A stretch of 64,000 bases of DNA, taken from assembly GCF_026241205.1 (NCBI RefSeq), contig NZ_JAPFQM010000001.1:1798001-1862000 (forward strand), written 5' to 3'. The stretch comes from Thermomicrobium sp. 4228-Ro. Its GTDB lineage: Bacteria > Chloroflexota > Chloroflexia > Thermomicrobiales > Thermomicrobiaceae. Of this stretch, positions 35,481 through 44,641 are shown in pieces (within the stretch, counting starts at the first letter, position 1; each line of letters opens with the position of its first letter). The notes under the pieces were generated by a model. That model made no database searches and was not told the origin of the DNA. It was given only the letters and a program-made list of their open reading frames with translations. Both the position numbers and the translations under genes were made by a program.

Positions 35481-35673
35481 TATAATGGTGGTGGCTCCGG
35501 TGTCGATGGTCATATCCGCACACACCGCTCCACCCCTCCCCTTCCCGCGTTCGAGCCGGGCACGCGCCCGGCTCGGCGTCTTCGCTCGTGCCTCGGAGGC
35601 ACTGGTTGTCAGCAGAGTGCACCCATGCTACGATCCAGGTACGTGTGTACGTACACGCCCGTGGGGGACAGGC
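35481..35673 (+). promoter_or_regulatory. dnaA upstream region: -10 box, hairpin and palindrome
   Basis: A perfect TATAAT lies at 35481-35486, with no good -35. Downstream are a perfect 10-bp hairpin (arms 35552-35561 and 35566-35575, loop ACGC) and a 12-bp palindrome GTGTACGTACAC (35645-35656), 17 nt before the dnaA start. The leader would be about 180 nt. I found no DnaA box of the TTATCCACA type here. Confidence 0.45.
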
Positions 35674-37068
35674 ATGCGACCGAAGCAGCTGTGGCAAGTG
35701 GCCCTGGGAGACCTAGCGAAGCGCGTGTCGCGGGCGAACTTCGAGACGTGGCTCAAGCACACCCAGCTCGTCGCCTTCGAGGACGACTGTGCGACCATCG
35801 CTGCGGCATCGAGCTTCGCCGCTGAGCAGCTCCGCAGCAAATTCGCTGCGGATATCCAGGAGACGTTATCGCTCCTGCTCGGTCGACCGGTCACGGTGCA
35901 ATTCACCGTGCTCGGCGCAGAAGGAGAGGTGCTGCCCAGCTCTCGCAAGAGCCAGCGCCGTGTGGTGGCGGCTGATGGTGCCGAACCGCAAACGAAGCAA
36001 CTCGCTTTGGCTCCCTCTCCTGATCATGGCTTGAATCCGCGGTACACGTTCGAGAAGTTCGTAGTGGGCCCGAACAATCGCCTCGCCCATGCTGCTGCAC
36101 TGGCGGTCGCCGACCGACCCGGTGAAAAGTTCAACCCATTGTTCATCTACGGGGGGGTCGGTCTCGGAAAAACGCACCTTCTCCATGCGATCGGTCACCG
36201 CGCACTGGCAAACCGCCCGACGCTCCGTGTGTGTTACGTCTCGTCAGAAGTCTTCACGAACGAACTCATCAATGCTATCCGTCATCAGCGGACGGACGAG
36301 TTCCGCAATCGATATCGCACGATCGATATCCTGATGATCGACGACATCCAGTTCATCGCTGGCAAGGAGAGTACTCAGGAAGAGTTCTTCCACACGTTCA
36401 ACGCGCTCTATCAGGCTGGCAAACAGATCGTCATTTCGAGCGACCGCCCGCCACGGCTCATTCCGGATCTCGCTGATCGCTTGCGCTCCCGCTTCGAGGG
36501 AGGATTGCTTGCCGACATCCAGCCACCGGATCTCGAGACACGACAGGCCATTCTCATCGAAAAGGGACGCGAACTCGGCATTCGGATTCCGGACGATGTA
36601 GTGGAGTTCGTGGCACGCCGCGTCGAGAGCAATATTCGCGAGCTCGAAGGCGCACTCAATCGGATCGTGGCGTTGTCGCAACTGTTGCATCAGCCTATTA
36701 CCTTGCAGCTCGCCGTCGAGGCGCTGAGCGACGGCGACGCGCGCGGGCGGCGCGAGCAGCTCACGCCCGAGCTGGTGCTCCAGTCGGTGTGCAACTACTA
36801 CCGGGTCTCGCTCGCCGAACTGGTGGGACCGGGACGCCGCCGGGAAATCGTCGTGCCTCGGCAGGTGGCCATGTATCTCCTGCGAGACGAGCTCGGCTTG
36901 TCGCTGGTCGAGATCGGCCAGCGGCTGGGTGGCCGAGACCACACGACGGTCCTGCACGGCATCGAGAAAATCGAACAACAACTGCGCCAGGACGAACAGC
37001 TTCGTGGTGACCTCCTGGCGCTCCGGGCACGACTGTACCAGGACAGTGCAGCACCGATCGGTGCGTGA
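35674..37068 (+). CDS. dnaA: Chromosomal replication initiator DnaA
   Basis: A 464-residue initiator. Domain I is at the N-terminus ([21 protein letters not shown]). The AAA+ domain has Walker [14 protein letters not shown] and Walker [10 protein letters not shown]. The C-terminal DNA-binding signature is [18 protein letters not shown] at 35674 has GTGGGGGA upstream and begins where homology begins. The neighbours are a MarR gene and a convergent membrane-protein gene; dnaN and recF are not adjacent. Confidence 0.96.
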   Translation: MRPKQLWQVALGDLAKRVSRANFETWLKHTQLVAFEDDCATIAAASSFAAEQLRSKFAADIQETLSLLLGRPVTVQFTVLGAEGEVLPSSRKSQRRVVAADGAEPQTKQLALAPSPDHGLNPRYTFEKFVVGPNNRLAHAAALAVADRPGEKFNPLFIYGGVGLGKTHLLHAIGHRALANRPTLRVCYVSSEVFTNELINAIRHQRTDEFRNRYRTIDILMIDDIQFIAGKESTQEEFFHTFNALYQAGKQIVISSDRPPRLIPDLADRLRSRFEGGLLADIQPPDLETRQAILIEKGRELGIRIPDDVVEFVARRVESNIRELEGALNRIVALSQLLHQPITLQLAVEALSDGDARGRREQLTPELVLQSVCNYYRVSLAELVGPGRRREIVVPRQVAMYLLRDELGLSLVEIGQRLGGRDHTTVLHGIEKIEQQLRQDEQLRGDLLALRARLYQDSAAPIGA

Positions 37069-37070
37069 GG

Positions 37071-37490
37071 TCAGACGCGGTACGCGAACCCTGCTGCGAG
37101 AACGAGAACGACGAGCCCCACCCAGACGACCGCGATGCCGGTCGCGCCGGCAGTGAAACCAGCGACGAGGGTCAGCCGGATCGCTGCTATCAGGACGAGA
37201 AGGAGCGTGAGTCCCTTTCCGAAGGCAGCCCGACGGCGTCGGCGTTCGCGCTCGTGCCAGAGGGTGTCGATACGCTCTTCGATCGCTGCTTGGATCTGCA
37301 CGAGGAAGGCGTCGACGAGTTCAGGATCGTACTCCGATCCCAGCTCTCTGCGGGCACCCAGAAGGATCTCGAGTTCCTCGGCGATCCGGCGATCGGGCGG
37401 TGGTGGGGGACGATCGGGCTGACAACGGACCGTCGCGAGGATCGTCCCGAGCGTGTCCTCCCAACGAGGCCGTCGGTTCGGTGATGCCAC
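37071..37490 (-). CDS. Small membrane protein with two C-terminal helices
   Basis: A 139-residue protein I cannot name. The N-terminal 30 residues are Pro/Arg-rich. Residues about 35-80 form a helical soluble region (RELGSEYDPELVDAFLVQIQ) that resembles a segment common in uncharacterised actinobacterial membrane proteins. Two membrane helices follow (about 92-110 and 117-137). GTG at 37490 follows GAGGG. It ends 2 nt from the convergent dnaA stop. Confidence 0.65.
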   Translation of the reverse strand: MASPNRRPRWEDTLGTILATVRCQPDRPPPPPDRRIAEELEILLGARRELGSEYDPELVDAFLVQIQAAIEERIDTLWHERERRRRRAAFGKGLTLLLVLIAAIRLTLVAGFTAGATGIAVVWVGLVVLVLAAGFAYRV

Positions 37491-37511
37491 CGTGAGCCCT
37501 CACAGCGAGCC

Positions 37512-40466
37512 TCAGTCGGCAACGATGCTAGCATGCTGCGCGTTCTCGAGGCGATGGGCCAGTACTTCGGCGAGATGGAGCGGTCGGCGTCCCGTGAAGT
37601 GCGCGATCTGCTCGCGACACGAGACGCCCATGACCGCGACGATCGTCTCCGCCGGTTGCTCGAGCACCTTCGGGAAGAGTCGGTCGGCACCGATCTTCTC
37701 CGAGATCGCATAATGCTCGGCCTCGTAGCCAAAAGAGCCGGCCATTCCGCAGCAGCCCGCGCCACTCTCCTCGGCCTCGCAACCCGCTGCCTGGAGAAGC
37801 GTCAATGCGTGCTTGGTCCCGACGAGCGCTTTTTGATGGCAGTGCCCGTGGAAGAGGACGCGCGGTCCACGGTCTCGTTTCCAGGGCAGGGAGAGGTTGT
37901 CCTGCTGCATCGCGCGGACCAAGAACTCGTCGAGCAGGAAGCTCTGCTGGGCGACGATCTCGACATCCTCGCTCTTCGGGAGGAGATCCGGGTATTCGTC
38001 CCGGAAAGTCAGGATGCAGCTCGGCTCGGTTCCGACGATGGGAATGCCCGCGCGCGCGAACGGGGCGAGCAATGCGACGTTTTCTCGGGCCAGCCGCTGA
38101 GCCTCTCGCAGGAGCCCCTTGGAGATCATCGGTCGACCACAACAACGTCGGCGTTCGAGAACGAGCACCTGATAGCCGGCTGCCTCGAGCAGAGCGACGG
38201 TGGCACGACCGATCTCCGGGTAGTTGTACGTGGCGAATGTGTCTTGGTAGTAGATCACTGGCCCGCGGATTCCATCGGTCTGCGGCACATGGCGCTCGCG
38301 GAACCAGCGGTCGAACGGTACGCGCGCGAACGCCGGCAGGGATCGTGCTGGGTGCACACCGAGCACGCGCTTACCGACAGCACTGAGCGGGCTGCGAAGC
38401 AGCAAGTTGCTGAACGGTGCGGTGCGCGAGCCGATCCGGTTGAGCAGATGGATGTGCCCGAAGGCGCGAGCACGCAGCGGAGTCCCGTGCGCGGCGTAAT
38501 ACTGCGCGAGGAACTCCGACTTGATCCGCGCCATGTCGACGCTCGACGGGCACTCGGTCTTGCAGGCCTTACAGGCGAGGCAGAGATCCAGCACCTCGTA
38601 GGTGCGCGGGTCAGTGAAGTGGCGCGGCTCGAGGATGCGGCCAGCCAGCGCGTTCCGCAAGGCATTGGCCCGTGCCCGCGTCGTATCGCGTTCGTCGCGA
38701 GTCGCCATGTACGAAGGGCACATCGTTCCGCTGCCGATCTTCCGACAGACGCCAGCACCGTTGCACATCTCGATCGCGCGGAGAAAGCCGCCGTCCTGTT
38801 CGAAGCGGAAGAACGTCTTCGGCTCGATCGGTCGATAATCCGGCCCGTACCGGAGGTTCTGGTCGAGGGGTGGACAGTCGACGATCTTGCCGGGGTTGAG
38901 CAAGTTGAGCGGGTCGAACGCCGCTTTCAGTTCCCGCATGCACTGGTAGAGCGTCGGTCCGAAGAGTAGCGGATTGAGTTCACCACGGGCGAGGCCGTCG
39001 CCGTGCTCGCCGCTCAAGACACCGCCGAACCGCTTGGCCAGCTGGAGCGATCCTTCCGTGAGCGCTCGCATCGTGCGCACGCCGTCGGCTGTCTTCAGGT
39101 TGACGAGTGGACGGACATGGAGGCAGCCGGCGCTAGCGTGGGCGTAGAAGGCCGCCTTCGTACCGTGTTCCGCGACGAGACGAAGGATCTCGCGGACATA
39201 CTCGGCCAGGTGCTCGACCGGAACCGAGACGTCCTCGATACACGCGATCGGCTTGTAGTCGCCCCGGATACTGTAGAGCAGGCCGAGTCCGGCTTTGCGC
39301 ACTGCCCAGACGTCAGCCTGGCGCTGCCGATCGCTGATGGCGATGGGGTCCCGTCCGAGCTTGCGCTGCTCGACGAGCTGGACCAACGCTTGGAGCTTGT
39401 GCTGGAGCTCGGTTTCGGTCTCAGCGTAGTACTCGACCATGAGGAGGGCTTCCGGGTTGCCCCGGAGGAAAGCGATGCGGTGTGCGTATCCTGGTTGCTC
39501 GCGGGTGAGCCGGATGAGCAGACCGTCCATCAACTCGATTGCTGAGGGGCCCGTCTCGAGGAAGGCCGGCGTGGCCTCCATCGCTGTGACGAGGTCATCG
39601 AACTGGACGAGCACGAGCCCGGTCAGTCGCGGCACAGGAACGAGGTTCAGCGTGTACTCGAGGCCGACCGCGAGGGTACCCTCGGAACTGGCGAGCAGGC
39701 GTGCCACGTTGAGCTGCGGCTCGAGGAGGACCGGCAGACCATAGCCACTGGCCCGGCGCCAGTGCTTGGGGAAATCGCGAGCGATCGCCTCACCGTACTG
39801 TGAACGGAGCCGGAGGAGCTCGCGATAGAGTGCTCCTTCGCGGGTCGTTGTACTGGCGCGGCGTTCCGCTTCTTCCCAGGTCAGTGGGGAAAAGGTCAGT
39901 TCGCTGCCATCGGGGAGTAACGTGTGAGCCTCGAGGACATGGTCTGCCGTCATACCGTACAGGATCGAGTGCGATCCCGAGGCGTTGTTCCCGATGACAC
40001 CGCCGATGGTCGCGCGGTCCGCACTCGAGGGGTCTGGCCCGAACATGAGCCCCAAGCGCCGGAGTTTGGCGTTGAGCTGGGCGAGCACGATGCCGGGCTG
40101 GACACGCACCCGTCGTCCGGCCGGATCGATATCGAGCACCTGGTTCAAGTACTTCGAGAAGTCGATGACGATCGCTCGCCCGACCGCTTGCCCGGCGAGA
40201 CTGCTGCCTCCGCCGCGTGGCAAGACCGGTACCTCGAACTTCCGAGCCAGCTCCATCGTCCAACGGACGTCATCGTAGGTACGCGGGATGACGACGCCGA
40301 TCGGCTCGATCTGATAGTTGGACGCGTCGGTGCTGTAGAGCATACGAGTGTAGAGGTCGAAGCGGACTTCGCCATCCAGACGCCAGCGCAGTTCCTGTTC
40401 GAGGGCAGTGATCTTCTCTCGCTGGTCACGGCGAGTGATGCCGTTCGTCGCGACTGTCGTGGGCAC
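37512..40466 (-). CDS. FAD-linked oxidase fused to iron-sulfur (CCG-domain) dehydrogenase
   Basis: A 984-residue fusion of the GlcD/D-lactate-dehydrogenase type and the GlpC/GlcF type. Order: FAD-binding PCMH domain (LPRGGGSSLAGQAVG, then NNASGSHSILYG), the FAD-oxidase C-terminal domain (HASAGCLHVRP, GEHGDG), a 4Fe-4S region (CNGAGVCRK and CLACKACKTECPS), and two CCG motifs (RRRCCGRPM and GAGCCGMAGSFGYE). It probably oxidises a 2-hydroxyacid such as D-lactate and passes electrons to the quinone pool. GTG at 40466 follows GAGAGAGG. It stands alone, so the substrate is uncertain. Confidence 0.88.
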   Translation of the reverse strand: MPTTVATNGITRRDQREKITALEQELRWRLDGEVRFDLYTRMLYSTDASNYQIEPIGVVIPRTYDDVRWTMELARKFEVPVLPRGGGSSLAGQAVGRAIVIDFSKYLNQVLDIDPAGRRVRVQPGIVLAQLNAKLRRLGLMFGPDPSSADRATIGGVIGNNASGSHSILYGMTADHVLEAHTLLPDGSELTFSPLTWEEAERRASTTTREGALYRELLRLRSQYGEAIARDFPKHWRRASGYGLPVLLEPQLNVARLLASSEGTLAVGLEYTLNLVPVPRLTGLVLVQFDDLVTAMEATPAFLETGPSAIELMDGLLIRLTREQPGYAHRIAFLRGNPEALLMVEYYAETETELQHKLQALVQLVEQRKLGRDPIAISDRQRQADVWAVRKAGLGLLYSIRGDYKPIACIEDVSVPVEHLAEYVREILRLVAEHGTKAAFYAHASAGCLHVRPLVNLKTADGVRTMRALTEGSLQLAKRFGGVLSGEHGDGLARGELNPLLFGPTLYQCMRELKAAFDPLNLLNPGKIVDCPPLDQNLRYGPDYRPIEPKTFFRFEQDGGFLRAIEMCNGAGVCRKIGSGTMCPSYMATRDERDTTRARANALRNALAGRILEPRHFTDPRTYEVLDLCLACKACKTECPSSVDMARIKSEFLAQYYAAHGTPLRARAFGHIHLLNRIGSRTAPFSNLLLRSPLSAVGKRVLGVHPARSLPAFARVPFDRWFRERHVPQTDGIRGPVIYYQDTFATYNYPEIGRATVALLEAAGYQVLVLERRRCCGRPMISKGLLREAQRLARENVALLAPFARAGIPIVGTEPSCILTFRDEYPDLLPKSEDVEIVAQQSFLLDEFLVRAMQQDNLSLPWKRDRGPRVLFHGHCHQKALVGTKHALTLLQAAGCEAEESGAGCCGMAGSFGYEAEHYAISEKIGADRLFPKVLEQPAETIVAVMGVSCREQIAHFTGRRPLHLAEVLAHRLENAQHASIVAD

Positions 40467-40539
40467 CGTGCGATCCTCTCTCGACGCTCGACCAGTTCGA
40501 TTTCGCACGGTGCAGTCTAGCACTCGGTGACCGGTCCCG

Positions 40540-41520
40540 TCAGTCCTCGAGGGACTCGAGATCCGGATCGTCGGCGCGCCAGAGTCGTTCCGGTGGAGCG
40601 AAGCCGAGATCGACGAGGTGAGCGATCACGGCGAGGATGACCTCGTCCGGGGTCGAAGCACCCGCGGTCACGCCAACCCGACGAACCGACGCAACGAGCG
40701 CAGGCTCGATCTCCTCGGCACGCTCGACCAGGACGCTCGGTGTGCCGAGAGCACGACTGACCTCGACGAGCCGGGCTGAGTTGGAACTCTTCCGGCCGCC
40801 GACCACGATGACGAGGTCGACATCGCGCGCGAGACGAGCGAGGGCTTCTTGCCGTTCCCAGGTCGGTTGGCAGATCGTATTGACCACCCGTAATTCGCCG
40901 CCGTGCGGGAGAACCCAGCTCGCGAGCTGGTGCGCGAAAGCGATGAACTCCTCGGTCCGTTTCGTGGTCTGGGCGAGCAGTGCAACCTTTCTCGGCGGTT
41001 GTTTTCCGCTGGACCCGCCACGCGGTGCGTCCCACGGCAGATCGTTGAGGTGCTTCGCCGCACAGGCTCGCTCGGTCCCGGCCCAACCGAGCACACCGCG
41101 GACTTCGGGGTGCTGGGCGTCACCGAAGATGACAAGAAAATAGCCTTGCACCGCGAGCTTTTGGGCGAGGCGCTGGACGCGTGTGACCAGCGGGCATGTG
41201 GTGTCGATCACTTGGAGTCCGTGGCGAGCCGCTTCCTGGTAATGCTGGGGTGGTGCGCCGTGGGCGGTAATCGCGACCGTGGTAAAGCCACGCGCCTGTG
41301 CTTGCGCGACCTCACTGATCGGTTCGATCCGTTCCTGCTGCAGCTGCTGCACGACGATCGGATTGTGGATGATGTCACCCAGCGCAGCGACCGGTTGCTC
41401 GCGGGCGGCGGCACGCACGATGTCGAGTGCTCGGCGAACACCCCAACAGAAACCGAGCACCTCAGCGACGAGAATCTCTTTTTTGGCTACGGAGAGAGTC
41501 ATGTCTTGTTCACTCTGCAT
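40540..41520 (-). CDS. ispH: 4-hydroxy-3-methylbut-2-enyl diphosphate reductase
   Basis: A 326-residue iron-sulfur enzyme for the last step of the non-mevalonate pathway, giving isopentenyl and dimethylallyl diphosphate. The three cluster cysteines are Cys25 (GFCWGVRRA), Cys109 (DTTCPLV) and Cys217 (NTICQPTWERQ). The GGRKSSNS substrate loop is present. ATG at 41520 overlaps the crtI stop; ATG at 41502 is a possible shorter start. Last gene of the carotenoid operon, supplying precursor for the pathway it sits in. Confidence 0.93.
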   Translation of the reverse strand: MQSEQDMTLSVAKKEILVAEVLGFCWGVRRALDIVRAAAREQPVAALGDIIHNPIVVQQLQQERIEPISEVAQAQARGFTTVAITAHGAPPQHYQEAARHGLQVIDTTCPLVTRVQRLAQKLAVQGYFLVIFGDAQHPEVRGVLGWAGTERACAAKHLNDLPWDAPRGGSSGKQPPRKVALLAQTTKRTEEFIAFAHQLASWVLPHGGELRVVNTICQPTWERQEALARLARDVDLVIVVGGRKSSNSARLVEVSRALGTPSVLVERAEEIEPALVASVRRVGVTAGASTPDEVILAVIAHLVDLGFAPPERLWRADDPDLESLED

Positions 41521-43060
41521 CGATCCGTCCCCCTATTGCTCTCGGTCTCTCGTTCACCATCACGGACACGCTCTTGCTCGGCGGGATATCCTCGCAGAGG
41601 ACGCCCGTGGTCACTGCCGCGGAAAGGAGGACTCCTGGGATGCCGGCACCCGGGTGCGTGCCGGCGCCGACGAAGTACAGGCCAGGAATGCCCGCTCGGT
41701 TGTGCGGTCGGAAAAACGCGGACTGGAGGAGTGTCGGCTCCAGCGAGAAGGCCGCACCCTTGAAACTTCGCAGGACTTTCCAGAAATGCATGGGCGTCCA
41801 CTCACGTGCAACCCGTATGGCCCGACCCAGTCCTTCCAAGCCGTGGACGTATTCGAGTGTCGTGAGGACACGCTCGCGAAAGCGGTGCTGTTGGTCCTCA
41901 GACCATGGACCGGTTTTCCCGAGATGCGGAACCGGCACGAGAATGTAGAGACTCTCGTGTCCAGGCGGTGCGAAGGTCGGATCGGTGCGAGCTGGCGCGT
42001 GCAAGTAGAACGCTAGTTCCGAGAGGGTGCTGTTTCCATCAAACAGCTCTCGTAACTGTTGTTCGTAGTCGAGCGGCATGATGATCGTATGGTGTCGCAG
42101 TTGCTCGAATTGCCGATCGATCCCGAGATAGAGGAGATAACAGCTCATCGAATAGCGTGCCCGGCGGAGCCAGGCAGCCAACAGTCTCGGTCGCTCGGCA
42201 GCCGGGAGCAATTCGAGGATCGTGGTGGCGACATCACTGTTCGCGACGACAGCGTCGGCCGCGAGCCCGGTGCCATCGGCCAGCACGACGCCGGTCACTC
42301 GTCCATGTCCGTTCGTCAGAAGCCGCTCGACCGGAGCGTTGAGTTGGATCGTGCCACCGAGTCGCTGGACCAGCTGTCCGAGGAGCGCGACGACCGAAGC
42401 CATACCGCCGATGGCGAAGAAGACGCCTTCGCGCCGTTCGAGGTAAGGGACGATGCTGTAGATCGCACTGGCTCGGAGCGGATTGCCACCGATGAAGAGC
42501 GGGTGGAACGAGAAAACCATCCGGAGATGAGGTTCGCGCAGGAACTGTCCGACGAAGCGATAGACGCTCTCGTGCGCGCGGACAGCCAACAACTCCGGAA
42601 GAATGCGGAGGAAGGTCGTCAGTCGATCGAACGGGACACGAGCGAGGTCCTCGAAGGCTCGTTCGTAGATCCGTTGCGTTGCCGTCAGCAACCGACGAAA
42701 TCCCAGTACCGCGTCGGGGGAAAAACGGGCGACCTCAGCTTCGTCACGTTCGGCTTCGCCCCAATAGTCGAAGCACGCACCGTCGCTGAAAAGGATACGG
42801 TAGGCCGGTGTGAGTCGGACGAGACGCAACTCGTCATCCAGCGTCGTTCCTGCGAGCCGACAGAGGTCGTCGAGCAATGACGGAAGCGTGATCAGCGTCG
42901 GTCCGGTATCGAAACGATAGGGCCCGAGCTCGAGGACACCGGCACGGCCACCGAGCCGATCGAGCGCCTCGACGACCGTGACACGATATCCGTGGTGGAG
43001 AAGGCGGATAGCGGTGGCGAGTCCACCGATACCAGCACCGATAACGAGTACGTGCGTCAC
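41510..43060 (-). CDS. crtI: CrtI-type phytoene desaturase
   Basis: A 516-residue FAD-dependent carotenoid desaturase. The N-terminal dinucleotide fold is VLVIGAGIGGLATAIRL with the second motif EALDRLGGRAGVLELG, and the C-terminal signature GLYFVGAGTHPGAGIPGVL is typical of CrtI-class enzymes. Desaturation steps (to lycopene or further) cannot be told from sequence; a related family member with ketolase or isomerase activity is not excluded. GTG at 43060 directly follows the stop of cruF (TGA-GTG), so translation is coupled. Confidence 0.92.
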   Translation of the reverse strand: MTHVLVIGAGIGGLATAIRLLHHGYRVTVVEALDRLGGRAGVLELGPYRFDTGPTLITLPSLLDDLCRLAGTTLDDELRLVRLTPAYRILFSDGACFDYWGEAERDEAEVARFSPDAVLGFRRLLTATQRIYERAFEDLARVPFDRLTTFLRILPELLAVRAHESVYRFVGQFLREPHLRMVFSFHPLFIGGNPLRASAIYSIVPYLERREGVFFAIGGMASVVALLGQLVQRLGGTIQLNAPVERLLTNGHGRVTGVVLADGTGLAADAVVANSDVATTILELLPAAERPRLLAAWLRRARYSMSCYLLYLGIDRQFEQLRHHTIIMPLDYEQQLRELFDGNSTLSELAFYLHAPARTDPTFAPPGHESLYILVPVPHLGKTGPWSEDQQHRFRERVLTTLEYVHGLEGLGRAIRVAREWTPMHFWKVLRSFKGAAFSLEPTLLQSAFFRPHNRAGIPGLYFVGAGTHPGAGIPGVLLSAAVTTGVLCEDIPPSKSVSVMVNERPRAIGGRIDAE

Positions 43061-44641
43061 TCAACGATCCTTTCCGACGATTCCCACAGCTGGCTCGCGT
43101 ATGTCGGTCGCGGCTCGGTCCGTATGTAACCCGAGGCGATCGGCGAGCAGTTTCGCGATCGAGTCGGTCGACGAGTCGGCGTTGACCCAGATGGGTGGTT
43201 CGAAAACCAGTTGGGTGTCACTGGGCTCGAGAATCAGACGAACTGGAATGACGGGAACGGCGGTGGCGAGACGACGGGCGGCTTGTTGGGCGATCCAGAC
43301 CGCGCCTGGTTTCATCCCGCCGACCATCGCCCGGCGCCCAGGAAGGTGCGGGTCGATGACGGGATACCCCTCGGGAAACACGACGAGGAGTTGTCCGCTG
43401 GATACTCGATGGATCGCGTCACGCAAGCCGCGAACCAGCAGGAGCTGCGCTTCCGTGGTGCCGTACTGTATTCCTGGGCGATCACGCTCCGATGGGCGGA
43501 CGATCACCGGCCAGCCAGCGAGGCGGCACAGGAACTCCATGAGCCACCGCCATCGCTGGTTGGGTACCCAGTCGAGGGCAACCAAGAAACGGAGCGGCCG
43601 TGGGACGGTCGCTAACAGGATCCGACCATCGTCGAGGTGATGGATATGCTGCGGAGCCAGCACGACCGGACCATGGGCTGGCACGAGATCGAGTCCGTGA
43701 GTCTTGAGCCGGCGGTCCCGGAGCGTACGCCGTGCCAGAGTCGCGAGAAACCGCCAAGCCATGTCTTCCGCGAGAGCGTTTCTGGCTGCTCGCCGTTCAG
43801 CACGGGGAAGCGACCCCTTTTCGCCGATTCGACCTCGCAGCGCGATCGTCGCTGGGAGGAACCCTCCGAGAGCCGCGAGAGCGATCGGTCCCCAGAGACC
43901 GACTGCCGCGCAGAGTGCACTCGCGAAGAGAACGTTGGCACTGTAAATGGCCCACGGGAACGTGGCGGAGAAGTGCTCAGGCTCCTGGCGCCAGATCCAT
44001 CGGCTGATACTCATGAAGACGAACCCTGTCAATGCCCAACCGAGGAAGTTGATCACCGGCATCCCGTAGTACGCACCGCTCTGGTGCCAGACCCAAAAGC
44101 GCGCTTGCATCGACTCGTGTGCCATCGCTGGGTCGAGCACGAGATCCCAGACGACGAGTAGCCAGACACCGATCGGAACAGTGCTCCAGGAGGGAAGACG
44201 AGGGAACAATCGGCTGCGGAGTGCGATTGCCAGCAGATACGAACTCAGACCGACCGTGAACCAGGAGAGCGGGATCGTGAATGGCACACGGTCGAGAATC
44301 TTCCAGCCGAGTCCGGACGTGTAGCTGTAATTGCCGAATGGCCAGCCGGTGCTCGTCCCGATCAACTCGGCCGCGAGCGAAGTTGGGACCGTCACGAGGA
44401 AGAAGCCGAGCGTCTTGCGCGGGCCGATCGCGTGCCAGGCCCACACGAAGAGGGCAGCAGCGCCGAGAACGATATAGGCAGTGCCGCCCCACTTCATGCC
44501 AAAGGCATAGACAGCTCGCCCAAGCTCGAGATCGGCCCAGAGCTCGGGATTCTCGAGCGCGATAGCGATCCCGCCGACACCGAAAGCCAGCGCCAGCACA
44601 TATGCTGCATACAACAGCCAGGCAAGTGACAGCCTACGCAT
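43061..44641 (-). CDS. CruF-type carotenoid 1',2'-hydratase fused to a PlsC-type acyltransferase
   Basis: A 526-residue fusion. Residues 1 to about 265 are a multi-helix CruF domain with the hallmark ELIGTSTGWPFGNYSYTSG (92-110), which hydrates the psi end of acyclic carotenoids to a tertiary alcohol. Residues about 300-526 form a lysophospholipid-acyltransferase-like domain with the HX4D motif at His332-Asp337 (QHIHHLDDG) and FPEG at 422-425, suggesting acyl transfer, perhaps onto the glycosylated carotenoid. ATG at 44641 follows GAGGAGGAAAC and overlaps the glycosyltransferase gene by 8 nt. I know no common fusion of this kind. Confidence 0.85.
   Translation of the reverse strand: MRRLSLAWLLYAAYVLALAFGVGGIAIALENPELWADLELGRAVYAFGMKWGGTAYIVLGAAALFVWAWHAIGPRKTLGFFLVTVPTSLAAELIGTSTGWPFGNYSYTSGLGWKILDRVPFTIPLSWFTVGLSSYLLAIALRSRLFPRLPSWSTVPIGVWLLVVWDLVLDPAMAHESMQARFWVWHQSGAYYGMPVINFLGWALTGFVFMSISRWIWRQEPEHFSATFPWAIYSANVLFASALCAAVGLWGPIALAALGGFLPATIALRGRIGEKGSLPRAERRAARNALAEDMAWRFLATLARRTLRDRRLKTHGLDLVPAHGPVVLAPQHIHHLDDGRILLATVPRPLRFLVALDWVPNQRWRWLMEFLCRLAGWPVIVRPSERDRPGIQYGTTEAQLLLVRGLRDAIHRVSSGQLLVVFPEGYPVIDPHLPGRRAMVGGMKPGAVWIAQQAARRLATAVPVIPVRLILEPSDTQLVFEPPIWVNADSSTDSIAKLLADRLGLHTDRAATDIREPAVGIVGKDR

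Noticed and set aside
35475-35486. TTGACG next to TATAAT as a dnaA promoter pair
   Set aside because: The two hexamers are directly adjacent with no spacer, so only the -10 box is usable.
35388-35673. Chromosomal replication origin upstream of dnaA
   Set aside because: No DnaA boxes or AT-rich unwinding region are visible; only a promoter, a hairpin and a palindrome.
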